Source: Flavihumibacter solisilvae (GTDB lineage Bacteria; Bacteroidota; Bacteroidia; Chitinophagales; Chitinophagaceae). Taken from it: a DNA stretch of 64,000 nt. Shown here piece by piece: positions 60,738-64,000 of this stretch. The stretch lies in assembly GCF_000814475.1 (NCBI RefSeq), contig NZ_JSVC01000009.1, positions 1 through 64,000 on the forward strand, in the 5' to 3' direction. Every line of letters begins with the position of its first letter. Position 1 is the first letter of the stretch. The translations under genes and the position numbers were made by a program. Under the pieces are notes generated by a model, which saw nothing but the letters and a program-made list of their open reading frames with translations, ran no database searches and was not told where the DNA came from.

Positions 60738-63700
60738 TTGAAGAAGCTTTACATCGTCTGCAGCATCCTATTCCTGATCATTTGCCGGCTGAACGCGCAG
60801 CAGGCAAGACAATATTCTTTTACCCATTACAGCACAACGAATGGGCTGGCAAGTAACCAGGTGTATAATGTCACCCAGGACAAACAGGGTTATATCTGGA
60901 TTGCTACCGTAAACGGGCTGCAAAGATTTGACGGTAAGGAATTCATCACCTTCAGGCATAACCGCAATTCAAAAAGCTCATTGCCTGCAAATAATGTTGT
61001 CGCGGTGTATACAGACAGGCAATCGAGAGTATGGGTGATCAATGAGGACAATTCAGTCGGCATCTTTAATACCATTAACTTCAGCTATTCAAATGTGCCG
61101 ATCGTAACGCAACCGAGGGGGTCCAATATGTACCTGCCTGCCAAGATGCTCGAGGACTGGAATGGGCGCCTTTACCTCTTCATCGAGTCGCTCGGGATTT
61201 TCCTGCTGAATGAACAGGCAACGGTCTTTGAACCGATCGTTGACAGGTTTGGAATCCCATCCAACTGGCACCTGCACGATATTGCGGCCGACAGCAAGCG
61301 GAAAGTTTTCTGGCTTGGTGCCGATTCGGGACTTGCACAGTATAGCCCGGTAACCCGGCAACTCAGCTACCGTGGTCACAATCCAAACCGTGATTCCATA
61401 ATAGAAGCGTTCAGCGATCTCCGTTATGTAAGTGGCGTTACTCCCCTGAAGCGCGGAGATGGATTTTCGTGTAATAACTGGCCGCGTGACCGCGGACAGC
61501 CATTTGTTTATTATTATGAACCGGCTAAGAAGAAACCGGATGTTTACAACATTGCGGACTATCTGGAAAAGGCCTATCATGAAGTGAAAGGTCATTTTGA
61601 ACAGGAAGATGGTTCCCTTTGGATCTATGGAATGCCCTTTATCGGATCGATTGATCATTCCGGGAAAAAATTTGCGGTGCTGTCACAGGCAACACCATAC
61701 AGTCCGCAACTCCGGTTCGACCGGGCCAATCATATTTTCGAGGACCGGCAACACAATCTCTGGCTTTCCACGTCGGACGGCATTTATGTTTTTAACCCCC
61801 AGTCGCAGCATTTCAATTCCTATTACCTGCTGCGACCCGGAGCGAAACCAATTGACGGACCGGTAACAAGTGTAACGCAATTACGCAATAAGCAGATCTG
61901 GGTGGGAACCTGGGGTTTCGGTTTGTACACCTACGATGAAAACATGAATCCCTTACCGATACCTGCGGCTTTCAACCACGTGAAAGACATATTGGTGATC
62001 TGGTATATTCACCAGCATCGGGATGGCCGGATCTGGATCGGGGAACAAACCGGCAAACTGAAAGTGTTCGACCCCGTGTCAAAAAAACTGACAGACATGC
62101 AACTGCCGGTATTCGAAAAGAAGACCATCCGGCAAATCGCTGAAGACGAAGAAGGGAATTTGTGGTTCGGCACACATGGGGGACAACTCATCAAATGGAA
62201 TTACAAGGCTTCGGGCGGAGATCCTGGCAAGGGCTATGAACTGGTTACGAAGTTGTCACTGATCACGCGGCTATATACGGACACAGATGGAACTATGTGG
62301 ATCGCTACGCAGGGCAACGGGCTCTATCACTTCGACCCCCGTAAATCCATGATCACCGATCATATCACCAGCACCACAAAAGGCGGGTGGCAACTTGGAA
62401 ATGACTCACCAACTGACGTGGTCAGGTATAACGACAGCCTGCTGATCGTTGCAGGTTATACCATTTCCGTGATCAATACCCGAAATCGTACGAACCGGGT
62501 GATCAGCCTGGATGAAGGACTTCCGTCAAACACTGCTTATTACATCAAAAAGGACGTGCGTGGCAGGTTATGGATCGCCCTGCAGAACGGACTATGCCGG
62601 TGGAACTTTGAGAAAAATACCTTTACCCTCTTCGACCGGAAAGACGGGATCATTTTTGACAACCTCACAGCAGGCGGTGCTTATCCGCTCAGTAACAACA
62701 GGCTTGCTTTTACTTCCGATCACAATTTCCTGGTATTCGATCCCACCAATGTTCTGCAGTCTGATGCACCGCCGCCGGTAACGATCACGGGTTTACAGGT
62801 AATGCAGAAAAGGTTGCCGGTAGATTCGGTGATGAAAGAAAAACGACTTGAGCTTGACCATCACAACAATTCCATTACTATTGATTATTCTTCTTTGCAG
62901 TATCTCGAACACGACCAGCTCGCCTATTACCATAAGCTCGAAGGAATTGACAAAGAATGGGTAAGATCTACAAACAATAAAGCCGTATATAACTACCTGC
63001 CTTACAAGACATATAATTTCCTGGTCAAATGTGTGAATGGTGACGGACTCGAATCATCTTCCATCACGAATTTGTCCATCCAGGTACGGCCGCCTTTCTG
63101 GCGTTCCTACTGGTTCATGGGACTGATGGTTTTCCTGGGTATCGGTTTCCTGTACTGGCTCGACAGGTTGCGGATGCAGAAGATTCGGGCTACGGAAAGC
63201 ATTCGCACACGCATTGCGACCAGCCTGACCGACGACCTGACCAATTCACTCAGCAGTATCAATATTTCAAGTGAGCTGGCGAAGACCAAGGTTGATACCG
63301 ATGCTGTCCGGACAAAGGATTACATCCACCACATCAGTGAAACCAGCAACCGGATGACGCAGGCAATGTATGATATGGTCTGGAGCATAAATCCGCAGAA
63401 CGACCAGATGCATAAAACGCTCGACCGGATGAAGCATTACGCGATGGAGATGGAATCAACGCATGAAACCAACATCACGATAGATGCCGATCCTGCCATT
63501 AAGGAGCGGGAGTCGGATATGGAGCACCGTTATGAGTTGCTGTCAGTGTACAAGGAAGCCATCTGCAATGCCGTTAAACATGCAGGAGCAAAAAACATTC
63601 ATGTACAGGTAAGATTGCGGAAGAACAAACTGATCCTTATTGTGCAGGATGACGGTAAAGGATTCGATCTCACCAAAGCTGGACTGGGGCGTGGCATCAA

Positions 63701-63806
63701 CGATATGAAGCGCCGCGCGGAAGCCGTGGGCGCAAGCCTTGATATCCTTTCAGAAATAAATACCGGGAGTATCGTGAGGCTGGAAATGAAACTGCGCGCC
63801 CGCTAG
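60738..63806 (+). CDS. Propeller-sensor histidine kinase lacking the phospho-acceptor His
   Basis: This protein of about 1022 residues starts at the TTG at 60738 (signal peptide KKLYIVCSILFLIICRLNAQ). No ATG is available. Two-component regulator propeller blades follow, such as DKQGYIWIATVNGLQRFDG and DGRIWIGEQTGKLKVFDP, then a Y_Y_Y domain (about 690-770), one TM helix (YWFMGLMVFLGIGFLYWL) and a HisKA_3-type dimerisation region with an HATPase domain. The usual LHDD is LTDD, with Thr831 in place of the His. The N-box EAICNAVKHAGA (Asn944), DDGKGFD and GRGINDMKRRAEAVGA are intact. It is convergent with a LytTR response regulator. Confidence 0.9.
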   Translation: MKKLYIVCSILFLIICRLNAQQARQYSFTHYSTTNGLASNQVYNVTQDKQGYIWIATVNGLQRFDGKEFITFRHNRNSKSSLPANNVVAVYTDRQSRVWVINEDNSVGIFNTINFSYSNVPIVTQPRGSNMYLPAKMLEDWNGRLYLFIESLGIFLLNEQATVFEPIVDRFGIPSNWHLHDIAADSKRKVFWLGADSGLAQYSPVTRQLSYRGHNPNRDSIIEAFSDLRYVSGVTPLKRGDGFSCNNWPRDRGQPFVYYYEPAKKKPDVYNIADYLEKAYHEVKGHFEQEDGSLWIYGMPFIGSIDHSGKKFAVLSQATPYSPQLRFDRANHIFEDRQHNLWLSTSDGIYVFNPQSQHFNSYYLLRPGAKPIDGPVTSVTQLRNKQIWVGTWGFGLYTYDENMNPLPIPAAFNHVKDILVIWYIHQHRDGRIWIGEQTGKLKVFDPVSKKLTDMQLPVFEKKTIRQIAEDEEGNLWFGTHGGQLIKWNYKASGGDPGKGYELVTKLSLITRLYTDTDGTMWIATQGNGLYHFDPRKSMITDHITSTTKGGWQLGNDSPTDVVRYNDSLLIVAGYTISVINTRNRTNRVISLDEGLPSNTAYYIKKDVRGRLWIALQNGLCRWNFEKNTFTLFDRKDGIIFDNLTAGGAYPLSNNRLAFTSDHNFLVFDPTNVLQSDAPPPVTITGLQVMQKRLPVDSVMKEKRLELDHHNNSITIDYSSLQYLEHDQLAYYHKLEGIDKEWVRSTNNKAVYNYLPYKTYNFLVKCVNGDGLESSSITNLSIQVRPPFWRSYWFMGLMVFLGIGFLYWLDRLRMQKIRATESIRTRIATSLTDDLTNSLSSINISSELAKTKVDTDAVRTKDYIHHISETSNRMTQAMYDMVWSINPQNDQMHKTLDRMKHYAMEMESTHETNITIDADPAIKERESDMEHRYELLSVYKEAICNAVKHAGAKNIHVQVRLRKNKLILIVQDDGKGFDLTKAGLGRGINDMKRRAEAVGASLDILSEINTGSIVRLEMKLRAR

Positions 63807-63810
63807 CTTT

Positions 63811-64000
63811 TTACTTGCCCATCCACTTCTTGAAATCACCCACTTTTTCGCGGCTCACGATCGCTTCCTTGTCTACTATTGGCTGGAGATTCAGCAGAAG
63901 ACGGTTCCCAAAGTAATCGTGGATCTGGTCAACACTTTCGATGGAAACATAAAATGACCTGCTGATGCGGAAATAGCGGTCGGGATCGAGCATGTCCTCG
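63811..64000 (-). CDS. LytTR response regulator, C-terminus only (runs off window)
   Basis: Sixty-two codons are visible and the gene continues beyond the window edge. The reading frame is EDMLDPDRYFRISRSFYV, then ESVDQIHDYFGNRLLLNLQP, ending AIVSREKVGDFKKWMGK. This is the C-terminal half of a LytTR DNA-binding domain (the RISRSF strand and the VSREK helix are characteristic). A receiver domain is expected upstream, outside the window. It ends 4 bases from the convergent propeller-sensor kinase, so the two may form a signalling pair. Confidence 0.88.
   Translation of the reverse strand, partial: EDMLDPDRYFRISRSFYVSIESVDQIHDYFGNRLLLNLQPIVDKEAIVSREKVGDFKKWMGK

Overview
The window comes from a Bacteroidota chromosome, most likely the family Chitinophagaceae. 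This rests on the SusC/SusD pair, the OstA-like plus LptD envelope genes, AraC/LytTR/propeller-kinase signalling, DeoR regulators, many small lipoproteins, and promoters that match the Bacteroidota -7 element TAnnTTTG rather than TATAAT. Shine-Dalgarno sites are mostly weak. Most of the window is ordinary chromosomal coding sequence on both strands. There are two tRNAs (Arg-UCU and Leu-CAA), no rRNA, no CRISPR array, no intact insertion sequence and no recognisable phage.

Layout. 0-2.5 kb: a minus-strand tripartite ABC exporter operon (HlyD-type adaptor, FtsX-type permease, then the first 34 codons of the ATPase at the window edge), downstream of tRNA-Arg. 2.8-4.9 kb: a small membrane and outer-membrane operon with a calcium-loop protein. 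5-6.4 kb: ung and a PlsC-type acyltransferase. 6.4-9.6 kb: a redox-flavoured group (AhpD-like protein, AraC regulator, YHS protein, DoxX, azoreductase). 9.6-14.4 kb: a metallopeptidase-like lipoprotein, a fatty-acid desaturase operon, a divergent KAS III enzyme and an SDR. 14.4-15.1 kb: a gene-poor stretch with four phased GAGCCAATT repeats, possibly a relic of an IS end. 16-23.9 kb: envelope biogenesis (LptD, amidase, MCE/MlaD protein, OstA-like protein) plus NhaA.

24-32.7 kb is the most distinctive block. Two closely related DeoR regulators of identical length bracket an operon for a secreted metallophosphoesterase fused to a PQQ-type beta-propeller, a SusC receptor and a SusD lipoprotein. 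Both regulator genes carry nearly the same upstream motif, GTTTATGCG(G)TTTTT(G/C)CAT. This looks like a phosphoester-uptake relative of a polysaccharide utilisation locus, with phosphoesterase chemistry in place of glycoside hydrolases.

32.7-44.4 kb: a DUF417 membrane protein, a fused SpmA/SpmB-type transporter, ychF, an isochorismatase-type hydrolase, a TonB receptor plus fasciclin lipoprotein operon, purC, an ABA4-like membrane protein, a Ycf48-like secreted propeller, hscB and tRNA-Leu. 44.5-60.5 kb: a large GAF-domain protein, hydrolases, a carotenoid/flexirubin-type FAD oxidoreductase divergent from an acyl carrier protein, an MscS channel, a MidA-type methyltransferase, a GH125 mannosidase, DoxX, uxuA, a lipoprotein cytochrome c, a hemerythrin-like protein and a GT1-type glycosyltransferase. 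60.7-64 kb: a propeller-sensor histidine kinase whose phospho-acceptor histidine is replaced by threonine, convergent with a LytTR response regulator cut by the window end.

All assignments come from reading motifs by eye. No database search was run.
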